This document shows positions 18,848 to 27,882 of a stretch of 51,809 nucleotides of DNA, one piece after another. The stretch is from positions 1 to 51,809 of the forward strand of contig JAPKAY010000025.1 of assembly GCA_028825045.1 (NCBI GenBank), written 5' to 3'. Positions within the stretch are counted from its first letter, which is position 1; each line of letters starts with the position of its first letter. Both the position numbers and the translations under genes were made by a program. The stretch comes from Halioglobus sp. (GTDB lineage Bacteria > Pseudomonadota > Gammaproteobacteria > Pseudomonadales > Halieaceae). Under the pieces are notes generated by a model. That model ran no database searches. It saw nothing but the letters and a program-made list of their open reading frames with translations, and was not told the origin of the DNA.

Positions 18848-19629
18848 CGGAACCCAACGAACAGGCTGCGCACATCGAGGTCAGGGACCTCACCATGGCT
18901 TATGGTTCAGCCGTTATTCAGCGTGACCTGAACTTCAACATCAATAGCGGCGACATTTTTGTCATCATGGGGGGCAGCGGGTGCGGCAAGAGTACCTTGC
19001 TTAAACACATGCTTGGCCTGATACAGCCCAACCACGGTGACATCCTGTACAACGGAACCAGTTTTTTCCAGGCAAGTGATAGCGAGCAAGGCCTTATGCG
19101 GCAGGGCTGGGGTATCAGCTATCAGTCTGGTGGGCTGTTCAGCGCCATGACCCTGGCAGAGAATATCACCTTGCCACTGGAGCTCTACACGCGCTATACC
19201 ACAGCCGAGATTACCGATATCGTAGCCTACAAACTGGCACTGGTAGGCCTGGGTGGGTACCAGTCTTACTACCCTTCCCAGATTAGCGGCGGCATGCAAA
19301 AAAGAGCTGCCCTGGCCCGCGCCATCGCACTGGATCCGCAAATCCTTTTTTTCGACGAGCCTTCTGCCGGTCTAGATCCGATCAGTTCGCGCCTGCTCGA
19401 TGAACTGATTGTACAAATCAAGGAGTCCATGGGTGCGACCGTCGTAATAGTGACTCACGAATTGGCCAGCATATTTGCCATCGCCAATAACTCGGTCTAT
19501 CTGGATAACAACAGCCACACCATGATCGCTTACGGCAACCCTGCGGATTTGCGAGACAATAGCGAGCAACCCGTGGTGAGACAATTTTTAACACGGGCTG
19601 CTGCAGCCGATAGAAAGGACACACCATGA
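18844..19629 (+). CDS. MlaF-like ABC transporter ATP-binding protein
   Basis: Cytoplasmic ATPase of the lipid transporter, 261 residues. Walker A GGSGCGKS at 43-50, signature ISGGMQKR near 147-154, Walker B LFFDEPSAGLD near 167-177 and the H-loop VTHE near 203. The ISGGM-QK-R signature form is characteristic of MlaF/MKL proteins. It overlaps the permease and the MCE gene by 4 bp on each side, so the operon is translationally coupled. Confidence 0.92.
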   Translation: MTEPNEQAAHIEVRDLTMAYGSAVIQRDLNFNINSGDIFVIMGGSGCGKSTLLKHMLGLIQPNHGDILYNGTSFFQASDSEQGLMRQGWGISYQSGGLFSAMTLAENITLPLELYTRYTTAEITDIVAYKLALVGLGGYQSYYPSQISGGMQKRAALARAIALDPQILFFDEPSAGLDPISSRLLDELIVQIKESMGATVVIVTHELASIFAIANNSVYLDNNSHTMIAYGNPADLRDNSEQPVVRQFLTRAAAADRKDTP

Positions 19630-20591
19630 GAGAAAATCCAAATACCGTGGCCATCGGCGCCTTTGTTGTTGGGGCGATCCTGATTGCCATCGCCACCTTG
19701 ATTTTTCTACTGGGATCGGGCTTCGGCAAGAAAGAAACAGTGGTCATGGTGTTCAGTGGATCGGTAAAGGGACTCAACGTAGGCGCCCCGCTTGCTCTGC
19801 GTGGGGTGCAGGTCGGAAAAGTGACCAAGATCGAACTACAGCTAAATTCCGACCAAGACAATATAATCATGATGGTCGAGGCGGTCTTTGATGAGAAGAA
19901 CATCCGCCGCAAGGGTTCTCAGGACGTGGAACTCTCAGAAGAATTGATTTCTCGCGGCCTGCGCGCCCAGCTCAATAGCCAGAGCTTACTGACGGGGCTG
20001 CTGTATGTTGAACTGGATTTTCACCCGAACAGCCCGCTTCACCTGGTCGATATAAACTCGCCCTATATACAGCTCCCGACCATACCGACCAGTCTGGAAC
20101 GGATTACCAAAAAGCTGCAGGACATTGATATTTCTAAAGTGGCCGGACAGCTGGAAAGCATCGGCGACGGCATCGATCAATTCGTAACTAGCAAGAGTTT
20201 TCAGGGTCTGCCCGACAACGTAACAAGTACCATGGATTCATTGCGCGAATTGAGTTCACAGTTACAGGAACAATTGGCCACCACAGGCCCCAAGCTGGAC
20301 ACTGTACTGGATGAAGCTGCCGAGACCGTCGCCACCGCAAATACAGAATTACCGAAACTGGCGACCCTGGTGGAGGAAAATCTTAGAACACTTAACAATG
20401 CGATCTCAGCCGTCGAACAGAGCATGACCAATATTGATGAGCTGGTCTCTCCCGATTCAGAAACGTTGTATCGGCTTAATAATGCGCTGCAGGAAATGAC
20501 GCGCGCCGGGAGGGCATTGCAGTCACTTGCATCCACACTGGAAGAGCAACCTGAAGCACTCATCAGAGGTAAACGGGGAAACATTAAATGA
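19626..20591 (+). CDS. MCE-domain (MlaD-like) substrate-binding protein
   Basis: 321-residue periplasmic lipid-binding protein anchored by one N-terminal membrane helix (about 8-30). The MCE domain follows (about 38-115; SVKGLNVGAPLALRGVQVGKV), then a long helical, partly coiled-coil region (about 150-300) expected to form a tube or needle. This is longer than E. coli MlaD (183) and closer in layout to single-MCE proteins with helical tails. Translationally coupled to the ATPase and lipoprotein genes. Confidence 0.9.
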   Translation: MRENPNTVAIGAFVVGAILIAIATLIFLLGSGFGKKETVVMVFSGSVKGLNVGAPLALRGVQVGKVTKIELQLNSDQDNIIMMVEAVFDEKNIRRKGSQDVELSEELISRGLRAQLNSQSLLTGLLYVELDFHPNSPLHLVDINSPYIQLPTIPTSLERITKKLQDIDISKVAGQLESIGDGIDQFVTSKSFQGLPDNVTSTMDSLRELSSQLQEQLATTGPKLDTVLDEAAETVATANTELPKLATLVEENLRTLNNAISAVEQSMTNIDELVSPDSETLYRLNNALQEMTRAGRALQSLASTLEEQPEALIRGKRGNIK

Positions 20592-21202
20592 CGCAGAATC
20601 AACTGTTTTTAGTCTTTGTAGTTTTAGCGGGCCTGATGCTGTCAGGTTGTGGCAGCAGCCCGATCAATCAGTATTACGTATTGAATGCCCACAGCTTTTC
20701 GCCATCATCCGGCAACACTCCCTCAGTGGGTGTAGGGCCCATTGAAACGCCCGAATACTTGAGCCGTGAAAACATGGTCCTACGCAGTGCAAAGAACGCT
20801 CTGGAGGTATCTGCGGATTCTCTTTGGGCCGAACCTTTGGACAGCGGCATACAGCGAGTGCTGGTGCTTAATTTGGCGGGGGAGCTAAAAACGCAGAATG
20901 TAGAATCTTTCCCGTGGCACCCCAAGCGGGCACCCGACTACGGCGTAAAGGTGAGTGTGCTTTCAATGGATGCTAATACGCAGGCGGCCACTCTCACCGC
21001 GGAATGGCTGGTGTACCGCCCCTCCGACTCAAAACCGGTCAATCGCCGTATCAGCCAGCTTCAGCTGCCTTTATCTTCTGATACGCCCGCAGCAGAGCAA
21101 GTGGCCGAGGCCTACAGTGAATTACTGTTTCAACTCAGCGAAATCATATCCGCGGCCATTGAAGCTGATCTTAACAAGCGCACGCCGAGCACAGGTGCTT
21201 AA
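20588..21202 (+). CDS. ABC-type transport auxiliary lipoprotein (PqiC/YmbA-like)
   Basis: 204 residues with a lipoprotein signal ending LMLSGC (Cys21) and the early NQYYVLN motif characteristic of the PqiC/DUF330 family. In E. coli PqiC works with the MCE protein PqiB; here the family member closes an MlaE/F/D-like operon, so it probably docks the MCE tube to the outer membrane. Overlaps the MCE gene by 4 bp. Confidence 0.85.
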   Translation: MTQNQLFLVFVVLAGLMLSGCGSSPINQYYVLNAHSFSPSSGNTPSVGVGPIETPEYLSRENMVLRSAKNALEVSADSLWAEPLDSGIQRVLVLNLAGELKTQNVESFPWHPKRAPDYGVKVSVLSMDANTQAATLTAEWLVYRPSDSKPVNRRISQLQLPLSSDTPAAEQVAEAYSELLFQLSEIISAAIEADLNKRTPSTGA

Positions 21203-21229
21203 AGCTTGAACCAAACGGGTGGTTGCTCA

Positions 21230-21994
21230 CTAGAAGTCATCTGCGCGCAACATAGCGTCGGAACCACCATCGACAAAAAACACTGAACCGCAGACATAGC
21301 TCGCTTCTTCACTCAGCATAAAACGCATCACATTAGCGATATCTTCAGGCTGAGCCGTATTGCCCACTGGCACCATGTCACTAAATTCCTTCATCGCACT
21401 GCCGAAAGTCTCATCGGCAAATACCTGATCGGTTAGAGGTGTCATGGTAATACCCGGCGCTACCGCGTTAATGCGAACGCCAGCGGCGGCATATTCAACA
21501 ACGTGGCGTCTCATCCATAGCGCGATAGCACGCTTCGAGCCGGCATAAGCAGTGTGGCCGTCCCGCGCATCAATTTCCGCACAGGCGGCATCTTCATCAC
21601 CTGCCAGACAGGCCTGAACAAATGTATCAGCGGTTGCAATCATGGGCGCGGAGTTGGAGGACACCAGCAACACACTTCCCTTCTTCTTTTCCAGTAGATC
21701 GCGCAGTCCAACTACTGTTGCCACCACGGCAAAGTAGTTAACCCGTGCAATCAATGACAATGGCTTGGCAACCGGAGGCAGGCCTGCACAGGGAATAAAG
21801 CCATCCAGTCCGTCAGGCGCGAGACCCCTCACCCCATCAATGGCGGTTTGACGCCCCGCATCTGTCGACAGGTCGGCAACGATGTCACCTTCCTTGATAT
21901 CCACAGAGATTACTTTGTGCCCCTGGGCCTGCAACTGCCGCCTCAATTCCGCGCCAATGCCCGTAGCGCCTCCTGTCATAGCAAATGTACGCAT
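21230..21994 (-). CDS. SDR oxidoreductase resembling 3-alpha-hydroxysteroid dehydrogenase
   Basis: 254 residues from the ATG at 21994 (ribosome-binding GGATGGAA); an ATG 12 bp earlier is possible. The cofactor motif TGGATGIG is near 8-15, followed by an unusual D-IKEGDIVADLST block and the active-site TAYAGSKRA (Tyr-x3-Lys). The layout, including the conserved insert before the YxxxK motif and the C-terminal GGSDAML, closely recalls Comamonas 3-alpha-HSD/carbonyl reductase. It probably oxidises or reduces a hydroxyl on a steroid or similar hydrophobic ring compound; the exact substrate is inference. Confidence 0.8.
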   Translation of the reverse strand: MRTFAMTGGATGIGAELRRQLQAQGHKVISVDIKEGDIVADLSTDAGRQTAIDGVRGLAPDGLDGFIPCAGLPPVAKPLSLIARVNYFAVVATVVGLRDLLEKKKGSVLLVSSNSAPMIATADTFVQACLAGDEDAACAEIDARDGHTAYAGSKRAIALWMRRHVVEYAAAGVRINAVAPGITMTPLTDQVFADETFGSAMKEFSDMVPVGNTAQPEDIANVMRFMLSEEASYVCGSVFFVDGGSDAMLRADDF

Positions 21995-22182
21995 AGTTAT
22001 TTCCATCCGGTGAAACTCTGTCACATCATAAATTTACGCTGTCGCAATTTTCAACCAATCCCGGCATCGGTGATATGCGCCCGGAGGCCAAAATGTAATG
22101 ACCTGCCCGAAAACCGTAACGAGCACAGTTTACTGAACCATCTGCCGCATTACGGGTAAGTGCCGAAGAGAGGCGACACCAC

Positions 22183-22860
22183 TCAACCCGACAACGCAAT
22201 TGGCTTACCCGCGGCAACAAGGACCGAGCTTGTTTTGTTGCGGGCATTACTCACTGCCCGATCCAAAGGCGTAAGAAGTAACGGCGTCTTTAGCTCGCTG
22301 CGAAAAATGGCATCATCGGATGCGATGGGATGGCTGTTATCCAGCCAGGGTTCCCGCTCATCGGGGGCCAGGAAAACCGGCATGCGCTGGTGCCAGGGTT
22401 TGAAAGCGCCCGCTGCCGCTGTGGTCACCAGTGTGCAGGACAACAAGGGCGAGGCCTCACCTCCCCACACATCCCAAAGAGCCGCCACGGCAAACGCCTG
22501 CGACTCATTGGTAATAAGCCAGGGCTGTTTGACACCTTCTTCGGATCGCCACTCAATAAAGCTGCTCATGGGCACCAGGCCGCGCTGACGCCTGAAAGGG
22601 CCCCGAAATGCCGCGCTTTTTGTCAGTGTCTCACTGCGGGCATTAAACATGGAGTACTTCTGGTTGACCTCCTCCGCCCAGGATGGCGTCAACCACCAGC
22701 GCGCAGAATCTACTGCTGGGCCTTGCGCCTGCAAGCGCACCAGCGACGCCCGCTCGGTGGGCGCCTGGTTTAACGCCTGTGGCAGTGACAGATCAATCCC
22801 CAGGTCCTGCAGTAACTGTTGCAAACCCGGGCTATCAATTACATTAAAGCGTCCACACAT
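22183..22860 (-). CDS. yedK: SOS response-associated protein, HMCES/YedK family
   Basis: 225-residue protein that forms a protective covalent crosslink with abasic sites in single-stranded DNA. The diagnostic N-terminus MCGRFN supplies Cys2 after Met removal, and Asn73 (FNARSE), Glu103 (FIEW) and His157 (WHQRMP) complete the active site. Monocistronic by appearance; no clear LexA box was seen in 22861-23010. The start is fixed by the need for Cys at position 2. Confidence 0.93.
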   Translation of the reverse strand: MCGRFNVIDSPGLQQLLQDLGIDLSLPQALNQAPTERASLVRLQAQGPAVDSARWWLTPSWAEEVNQKYSMFNARSETLTKSAAFRGPFRRQRGLVPMSSFIEWRSEEGVKQPWLITNESQAFAVAALWDVWGGEASPLLSCTLVTTAAAGAFKPWHQRMPVFLAPDEREPWLDNSHPIASDDAIFRSELKTPLLLTPLDRAVSNARNKTSSVLVAAGKPIALSG

Positions 22861-23010
22861 GGTCGCACTTTGCCTAAAAGCCGAGGTAGGAGCAACAGCA
22901 AGTGCGGCATACTGAACCTTGCAACTCTCGTTGCAGGCGATGACATTGCGAACTTGCCTGAGTCCATGCGCGAGTAGTACCCTGACCCACGTTTTTCTCG
23001 GGAGTTCACT

Positions 23011-23445
23011 ATGAGCGGCAAACCCCTAGTCCCCGCCATCGAAGGCTGGCACACCATGGAAGCCAAACCCCACCTGATCGGCACGCAGTGTGAGGGTTGC
23101 GGCACCTTTTTCTTCCCCAAGCAGAACCATTTCTGTAAGAACCCGGATTGCGAGAGCACTGATTTTCGCGAGGTGGAGCTCAGTAGAACCGGTCACATCT
23201 GGAGCTATACAAACGCCTGTTATAAACCCCCCGCGCCTTTTGTGGCGAAAGAACCGTTTGAGCCTTACGCCATCGCTGCAGTGCAATTGGAAAATGAAAA
23301 AATGGTCGTACTCGGGCAGGTTGCTGAGGGGCTTTCGGTGGCAGACCTGAAGGTAGGAATGCCGATGGAACTGGTACTTGAAGAACTGCACGAAACCGAT
23401 GAAGACGTCAAAGTCACCTGGAAGTGGCAACCCCTGGCGAGCTAA
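23011..23445 (+). CDS. Zn-ribbon OB-fold protein (DUF35), thiolase partner
   Basis: 144 residues: an N-terminal rubredoxin-like zinc ribbon with Cys27, Cys30, Cys42 and Cys47, followed by an OB-fold. DUF35 proteins form complexes with thiolase-fold enzymes acting on acyl-CoA, for instance ChsH2-type partners in steroid side-chain degradation. The thiolase gene starts 29 bp downstream, so the two almost certainly act together. Confidence 0.88.
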   Translation: MSGKPLVPAIEGWHTMEAKPHLIGTQCEGCGTFFFPKQNHFCKNPDCESTDFREVELSRTGHIWSYTNACYKPPAPFVAKEPFEPYAIAAVQLENEKMVVLGQVAEGLSVADLKVGMPMELVLEELHETDEDVKVTWKWQPLAS

Positions 23446-23474
23446 CCGCCAGCTGAATCTGGAGCAAAAAAACC

Positions 23475-24662
23475 ATGTCCAATGAAATTGCCATTCTTGG
23501 CGCTGGCATGCACCCCTGGGGCAAGTGGGGGCATAATTTTGTCGAATACGGCGTCGCCGCAGCCAGGGAGGCCATGGCAGATGCCGGTATACCCTGGAAA
23601 GATGTCACCTTCGTTTCTGGCGGGGCCACAATACGCTGCGGCTACCCCGGGTTCGTAGCCGGCTCTACGTTTGCACAGGCATTGGGCTGGCAGGGTGCCG
23701 AGGTCAATACCTCCTATGCGGCCTGCGCCTCAGGCTCCCAGGCTCTGGCAGCGGCGCGCAACAAAATCCTTTCCGGCGAGTGCGAGGTGGCGCTGGTAGT
23801 CGGTGCCGATACGACGCCCAAGGGTTTTTTGGCTCCCGCCGGCGGCTATCGCCCAGAGGACCCGGACTGGGTACGATTTTATCTCGGTATCACCAACCCA
23901 ACCTATTTCGCTCTTTATGCCAGACGCCGGATGGATGTGTACGGCGATACTCTGGATGATTTCGCTGCAGTTAAGGTCAAAAACTCGCTCGTGGGCAGCA
24001 AAAACCCGCGCGCGCGCTACCGTAAGTGTTTTACCGCAGAAGATGTCGCAGCTTCGGCTATGGTCGCAGATCCCCTGCGGTTGATGGATATCTGTGCCAC
24101 CAGCGACGGCGGGGCCGCGCTGATTGTGTCCAGCCTGGAGTATGCGCGCAAGATGGGCAAAGGCGATGCGCCTCGCGTGGCCGCTATTTCTACAGTAACG
24201 CCTACCTTTGCCAGCTCTGTGGTGGAGATGCCTGACATCGCCACAGATTCCGCTGCGGCGGCGGGCGTAGACGCGCATGCGTATCGCTCTACAATTCCCC
24301 TAAAAGCCTATGAGGAAGCCGGTATTGGCCCCCAGGACATCGACCTGGCTGAAGTCTATGATCTCTCCACCGCACTGGAATTGGACTGGATTGAAGACTT
24401 GCAACTGGCACCGCGAGGTGAGGCAGCGGCGCTGCTGCGCGCTGGCGACACCGCGCTTGGCGGCAAGATTCCAGTGAATGTCTCCGGTGGCCTGGCATGT
24501 TTCGGTGAGGCGGTTCCCGCCCAGGCTTTATCCCAAGTCTGCGAGCTGACATGGCAGTTGCGCGAGCAGGCAGGAGATCGTCAGGTTCAGGGTGCGAAAG
24601 TCGGGATCACTGCCAATCAGGGTTTATTTGGCCACGGCAGTTCGGTCATCATTAAAAAATAG
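23475..24662 (+). CDS. thiolase-fold lipid-transfer/acyl-CoA protein lacking the GHP histidine
   Basis: 395-residue thiolase-superfamily protein of the SCPx/Ltp branch. The nucleophile-type Cys84 is present (YAACASGSQA), but the C-terminal GHP histidine is replaced: the equivalent block reads GGLACFGEAVPA with Glu345. The second catalytic Cys of classic thiolases is also not seen; the C-terminus ends NQGLFGHGSS. It may therefore be a noncanonical thiolase or aldolase-like enzyme. Paired with the upstream DUF35 gene. Substrate unknown; a steroid-like or long-chain acyl-CoA is plausible from context. Confidence 0.82.
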   Translation: MSNEIAILGAGMHPWGKWGHNFVEYGVAAAREAMADAGIPWKDVTFVSGGATIRCGYPGFVAGSTFAQALGWQGAEVNTSYAACASGSQALAAARNKILSGECEVALVVGADTTPKGFLAPAGGYRPEDPDWVRFYLGITNPTYFALYARRRMDVYGDTLDDFAAVKVKNSLVGSKNPRARYRKCFTAEDVAASAMVADPLRLMDICATSDGGAALIVSSLEYARKMGKGDAPRVAAISTVTPTFASSVVEMPDIATDSAAAAGVDAHAYRSTIPLKAYEEAGIGPQDIDLAEVYDLSTALELDWIEDLQLAPRGEAAALLRAGDTALGGKIPVNVSGGLACFGEAVPAQALSQVCELTWQLREQAGDRQVQGAKVGITANQGLFGHGSSVIIKK

Positions 24663-24680
24663 CAGATCGCACCCGCGCCG

Positions 24681-25088
24681 TCAGGGTTCGCGCACTGAAG
24701 CCTGTTCAAGGTAGGTAATCAGATCGGCGCGCGCCTGCGGATCGGGGACTCCCAAACTCATCATGGAAGAACCCGGGAACATGCCCATGGGGTCTTCCAG
24801 CCACACAAACATCAACTCCGGCGTCCACACAAACTGCGCCGCCTTGAACTCATCCGAGTAGTAGTCAAAACCGGTCTGTTTACCCGCAACCTTGCCAAAA
24901 ATGCGGTGCAGATTGGGGCCGTTATTGTGCCCCATGTAGGCCTCGGCGTAGTGGCAGGTGCGACAAGGTCCGAAGACCAGCCTACCGCGCTCAGCATCCC
25001 CCCCCATGACCAACTGTTGCGCCACCGCAGTACCGGATGTGAAAAAAGGACCAGAGAAAAACAGCATCACGGCCAGCAAGCGGCTCAC
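24681..25088 (-). CDS. periplasmic class I cytochrome c
   Basis: 135 residues with an N-terminal signal peptide (cleavage near TAVAQ), one haem-binding CRTCH (Cys42, Cys45, His46) and a downstream Met-rich loop (PGSSMMSLGV) supplying the likely axial Met. The NNGPNLHRIFGKVAG block is typical of mitochondrial-type class I c cytochromes. Its start overlaps the stop of the upstream Tat flavoprotein gene by 4 bp, so it is probably that enzyme's electron acceptor or donor. Confidence 0.9.
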   Translation of the reverse strand: MSRLLAVMLFFSGPFFTSGTAVAQQLVMGGDAERGRLVFGPCRTCHYAEAYMGHNNGPNLHRIFGKVAGKQTGFDYYSDEFKAAQFVWTPELMFVWLEDPMGMFPGSSMMSLGVPDPQARADLITYLEQASVREP

Positions 25089-26617
25089 GACCGATGCCCC
25101 ACAGCTGCAGCACGACCTGCCCGACGGCCAAAAAAGGTGCAGTCTCCCACCGACAGGCCACTGGCAATATAAGGCGCTGTAGGTATCCCCGCCGTATTCC
25201 GCCCTGCACTATACAAGCCGGGAATGATCTCACCGAAACTGTCAAATACCTCACCGTCGATCGTGGTGTGCAATCCACCAAAGGTGTGTGCCGGAAAGAA
25301 TGCGTTTTTCACCGACAGATCCCAGGCTTTATAGGGTGGGCCCTGTAGCGGCCGCAAATAGCTCAGGCTCTTGCGAAAAAGAGGATCCTCACCGTTAGCC
25401 GCGTGCAGATTGTAGTAAGCCACGGTGTTCTGCAGCGCGCCCCTGGGGAGTTCAAGCTGCACAGCAATTTCGCCGATACCATTACCCTCAGCGACAGGCA
25501 GGAAATTGTCCTGGTGAAAGTCGTAGCTACTGTGCTGATCAGTTATCAACCATGCCCGCCCTTGTTGATGATAGGCAATGGCATCACCCAGTACCCCGTG
25601 GTAAGACTCTTCTGAGATAAAGCGTTGCCCGGAAGCGTTCACAACAATTCCGGACAATACGGATTCCGGTGGGTATACCGGCGCAATCGCGAACCCCTGA
25701 TGCATTTGCAAGGCAGCCGCGCCCACGCCAATGCCCATATTGATTCCGACACCCTGATCATCGGCATTACCCCAGGGTACGGAGCAATCAAATAGTTGCG
25801 GCGCGTACTGTCGCAGCATTTCCCGATTCTGAATAAAGCCCCCACAGGCGAGCACTATCCCGCGTCTGACCCGAATCGCAAGCTGCTCGCCGTCAACGGT
25901 CACCATTGCACCCGCAATTCTGCCATCACTTTCAGTTATCAGACGGTCAGCGCGAACACCAGCGCGCAGACGCACGCCAAGCGCCTCGGCATTGGTCAAC
26001 AATGCTTCCATCAAACGCCTACCACCATTCATGCCCGGCACACCGGGCACATGTCCACGGGGCGCGGGAGTAGCCATATCCCGTGCCGGCCAAGCGAGTT
26101 CCGTACCAGAGAAGTACAAGGATTCATCTCCCATGGGCAAGCCCTTGGCCAGGGTGAGCTTTTCGGAATAAGGTATGCCTTGCGCCACCAGCCAGTCGAA
26201 ATGCGCCGCACTCTCCTCGCAATACAATTGGATTTTGTCCAGTGGGGGGTGAATCGCACCAGCCTGCGACAGAAAGCGATACATTTGCTCGACGCTGTCC
26301 GAAACATTGAGCGCTTTCTGTAATGCGGTTCCACCTCCGGCATACACCACACCGCCGGACATGGATGAGGAACCACCAAAGCGCGCGAGCGACTCAATGA
26401 GTAACACCTGCGCACCCTTTTTGCGCGCTTCCATAGCCGCACAAACCCCAGCCGCTCCTGACCCGGCAATCAATACGTCAGTGCTAATATCCCATGACTT
26501 AACAGCTGAACGCGGCAGTGCCGCGGACCCGGCAGCGACCGTAGTCGCTGTAGTCGCTGCCAGCCCGGCCAGCAGACTGCGCCGACTTAGTAAACTGTCA
26601 CCGATACCATCTCCCAC
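25085..26617 (-). CDS. Tat-exported FAD-dependent oxidoreductase (fumarate reductase/ketosteroid dehydrogenase family)
   Basis: 510 residues from a GTG at 26617, 6 bp after a GGAGG site; the frame is open a little further up. The twin-arginine motif SRRSLLAGLA (Arg12-Arg13) and a following hydrophobic, Ala-rich stretch indicate folded export by Tat. The dinucleotide-binding GSGAAGVCAA is near 52-61, and the C-terminal GGLHTTIDGEV and SAGRNTAGI blocks are typical of the fumarate-reductase/3-ketosteroid dehydrogenase flavoprotein group. Coupled to a cytochrome c gene, so it probably exchanges electrons with the periplasmic chain. Substrate unknown. Confidence 0.85.
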   Translation of the reverse strand: MGDGIGDSLLSRRSLLAGLAATTATTVAAGSAALPRSAVKSWDISTDVLIAGSGAAGVCAAMEARKKGAQVLLIESLARFGGSSSMSGGVVYAGGGTALQKALNVSDSVEQMYRFLSQAGAIHPPLDKIQLYCEESAAHFDWLVAQGIPYSEKLTLAKGLPMGDESLYFSGTELAWPARDMATPAPRGHVPGVPGMNGGRRLMEALLTNAEALGVRLRAGVRADRLITESDGRIAGAMVTVDGEQLAIRVRRGIVLACGGFIQNREMLRQYAPQLFDCSVPWGNADDQGVGINMGIGVGAAALQMHQGFAIAPVYPPESVLSGIVVNASGQRFISEESYHGVLGDAIAYHQQGRAWLITDQHSSYDFHQDNFLPVAEGNGIGEIAVQLELPRGALQNTVAYYNLHAANGEDPLFRKSLSYLRPLQGPPYKAWDLSVKNAFFPAHTFGGLHTTIDGEVFDSFGEIIPGLYSAGRNTAGIPTAPYIASGLSVGDCTFFGRRAGRAAAVGHRS

Positions 26618-26638
26618 GCAATACCTCCGTCGCAAACA

Positions 26639-27331
26639 TCAAAATTGTCGAATATAATCGAGCTGATCGTTCACCATGTAAAGCCGGTGACGCACTCCCT
26701 TGATCTCCAAATCGGCCTCCTCATATGCGACGTCGCCCTCGTAGACAAAACAAATGCCATCTTCGAGAACGACCATGCGCGGTGCATACAAAATAGCGCC
26801 ACGTACACCAATCCGTTCGCGGGCCTCACCACAATTCTGACAATCTGAAATATCCCAAAGACTGACAAAGGTGGGAGGCATTAATCGCAGGGAATAATCC
26901 GCGTTGGCAGATTCAGCCAATGCGGTTTTGGGGCTCACCCATCGGTGGCTGGAGATCTCCCCGCCATCAACCTGGACTTCCTGCCCATCATCCAGAATAG
27001 TCAGAAAAAACCACGTCGCAAACCTTCTCTTGGCGCCTGCAGGTGTGGTCCAGTGCGATAAATAAACCAACTGATCCGGCGTGACATCCAGCCCGGCCTC
27101 TTCCTTCGTTTCGCGAATGGCAGCGTTTACGGCCGCATTGTATTCGTCCCTGTCATCAGGATAATCCCCTTCATCCACCTTCCCGCCGGGAAACACCCAC
27201 ATACCACCCATGTGCCGCACTGCTTTATTGCGCTGCACCAGGAGAGCTTCCAGACCGGCGCCCCCGTCACGGACCAACACCACGGTGGCAGCTGGATAAA
27301 CAGGCTCTATGGCGTCACTTGTTTCCAGCAT
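26639..27331 (-). CDS. NUDIX hydrolase (NUDT19-like layout)
   Basis: 230-residue NUDIX hydrolase. The box is split by a longer than usual insert: PGGKVDEGDYPDDR then AAIRETKEEAGL. This insert, and the HMGGMWVFPGG entry, recall the NUDT19/RP2 group, some of which hydrolyse CoA and acyl-CoA. That fits the CoA-related neighbours (thiolase, MaoC) but remains inference. The start ATG at 27331 and the downstream flavoprotein, 21 bp away, suggest co-transcription. Confidence 0.85.
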   Translation of the reverse strand: MLETSDAIEPVYPAATVVLVRDGGAGLEALLVQRNKAVRHMGGMWVFPGGKVDEGDYPDDRDEYNAAVNAAIRETKEEAGLDVTPDQLVYLSHWTTPAGAKRRFATWFFLTILDDGQEVQVDGGEISSHRWVSPKTALAESANADYSLRLMPPTFVSLWDISDCQNCGEARERIGVRGAILYAPRMVVLEDGICFVYEGDVAYEEADLEIKGVRHRLYMVNDQLDYIRQF

Positions 27332-27426
27332 GTGTGTGCTCCTAGATGGGTAAAAAATTCAGCGAAAAGTCTATAGCAAGTTTCAGGACGCACTAGTACT
27401 GACTGTATCGACGCCATTTGTGTGCT

Positions 27427-27882
27427 TCACGGAAAAAAACGGCTGATAGTGTCAATCACACAGGCAGGGCGCTCGCTCCCCTCTATCTCTATTGTCATTC
27501 GCACCACAACCTGCACACCCCCTTTCACCTCCTCGGCACTGATTACCTCCCCGCCACCACGTATCCGGCTGCCCACCGGGACAGCGGCGGGGAAGCGTAC
27601 TTTTTCGCAACCGTAGTTAACACCCATGGATGTATTTTCAACCTGCATAATTTGTGGCAAAAACAGGTTCGCCATTGAGAGTGTGAGATAGCCGTGAGCG
27701 ATCGTTTTACCAAAGGGACCCTTGGCTGCCTTTTCAGGGTCCACATGTATCCACTGGTGATCGCCGGTGGCAGCGGCAAACTGGTTGATGCGCTGCTGGT
27801 CAATCTCCTCCCAGTCGCTGTATCCCAGATGCTTCCCTGTCGCCCCCAGAAGTGCGGCCGGATTTTCAAAGGTTATGGTCAT
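27427..27882 (-). CDS. MaoC-family hot-dog dehydratase/hydratase
   Basis: 151 residues of the (R)-specific enoyl-CoA hydratase type. The hydratase motif is intact: Asp41 and His46 in ATGDHQWIHVD, with GPFGKTIAHGYLTLS following. Such enzymes hydrate enoyl-CoA in fatty acid or side-chain degradation or feed polyhydroxyalkanoate synthesis. It lies 95 bp after the NUDIX gene on the same strand. Confidence 0.9.
   Translation of the reverse strand: MTITFENPAALLGATGKHLGYSDWEEIDQQRINQFAAATGDHQWIHVDPEKAAKGPFGKTIAHGYLTLSMANLFLPQIMQVENTSMGVNYGCEKVRFPAAVPVGSRIRGGGEVISAEEVKGGVQVVVRMTIEIEGSERPACVIDTISRFFP

Noticed and set aside
21230..27882. A complete steroid degradation cluster
   Set aside because: Only suggestive single members are present; no ring-cleavage genes (hsa/kstD-kshA sets) or regulators are seen, so it is described as a metabolic patch only.
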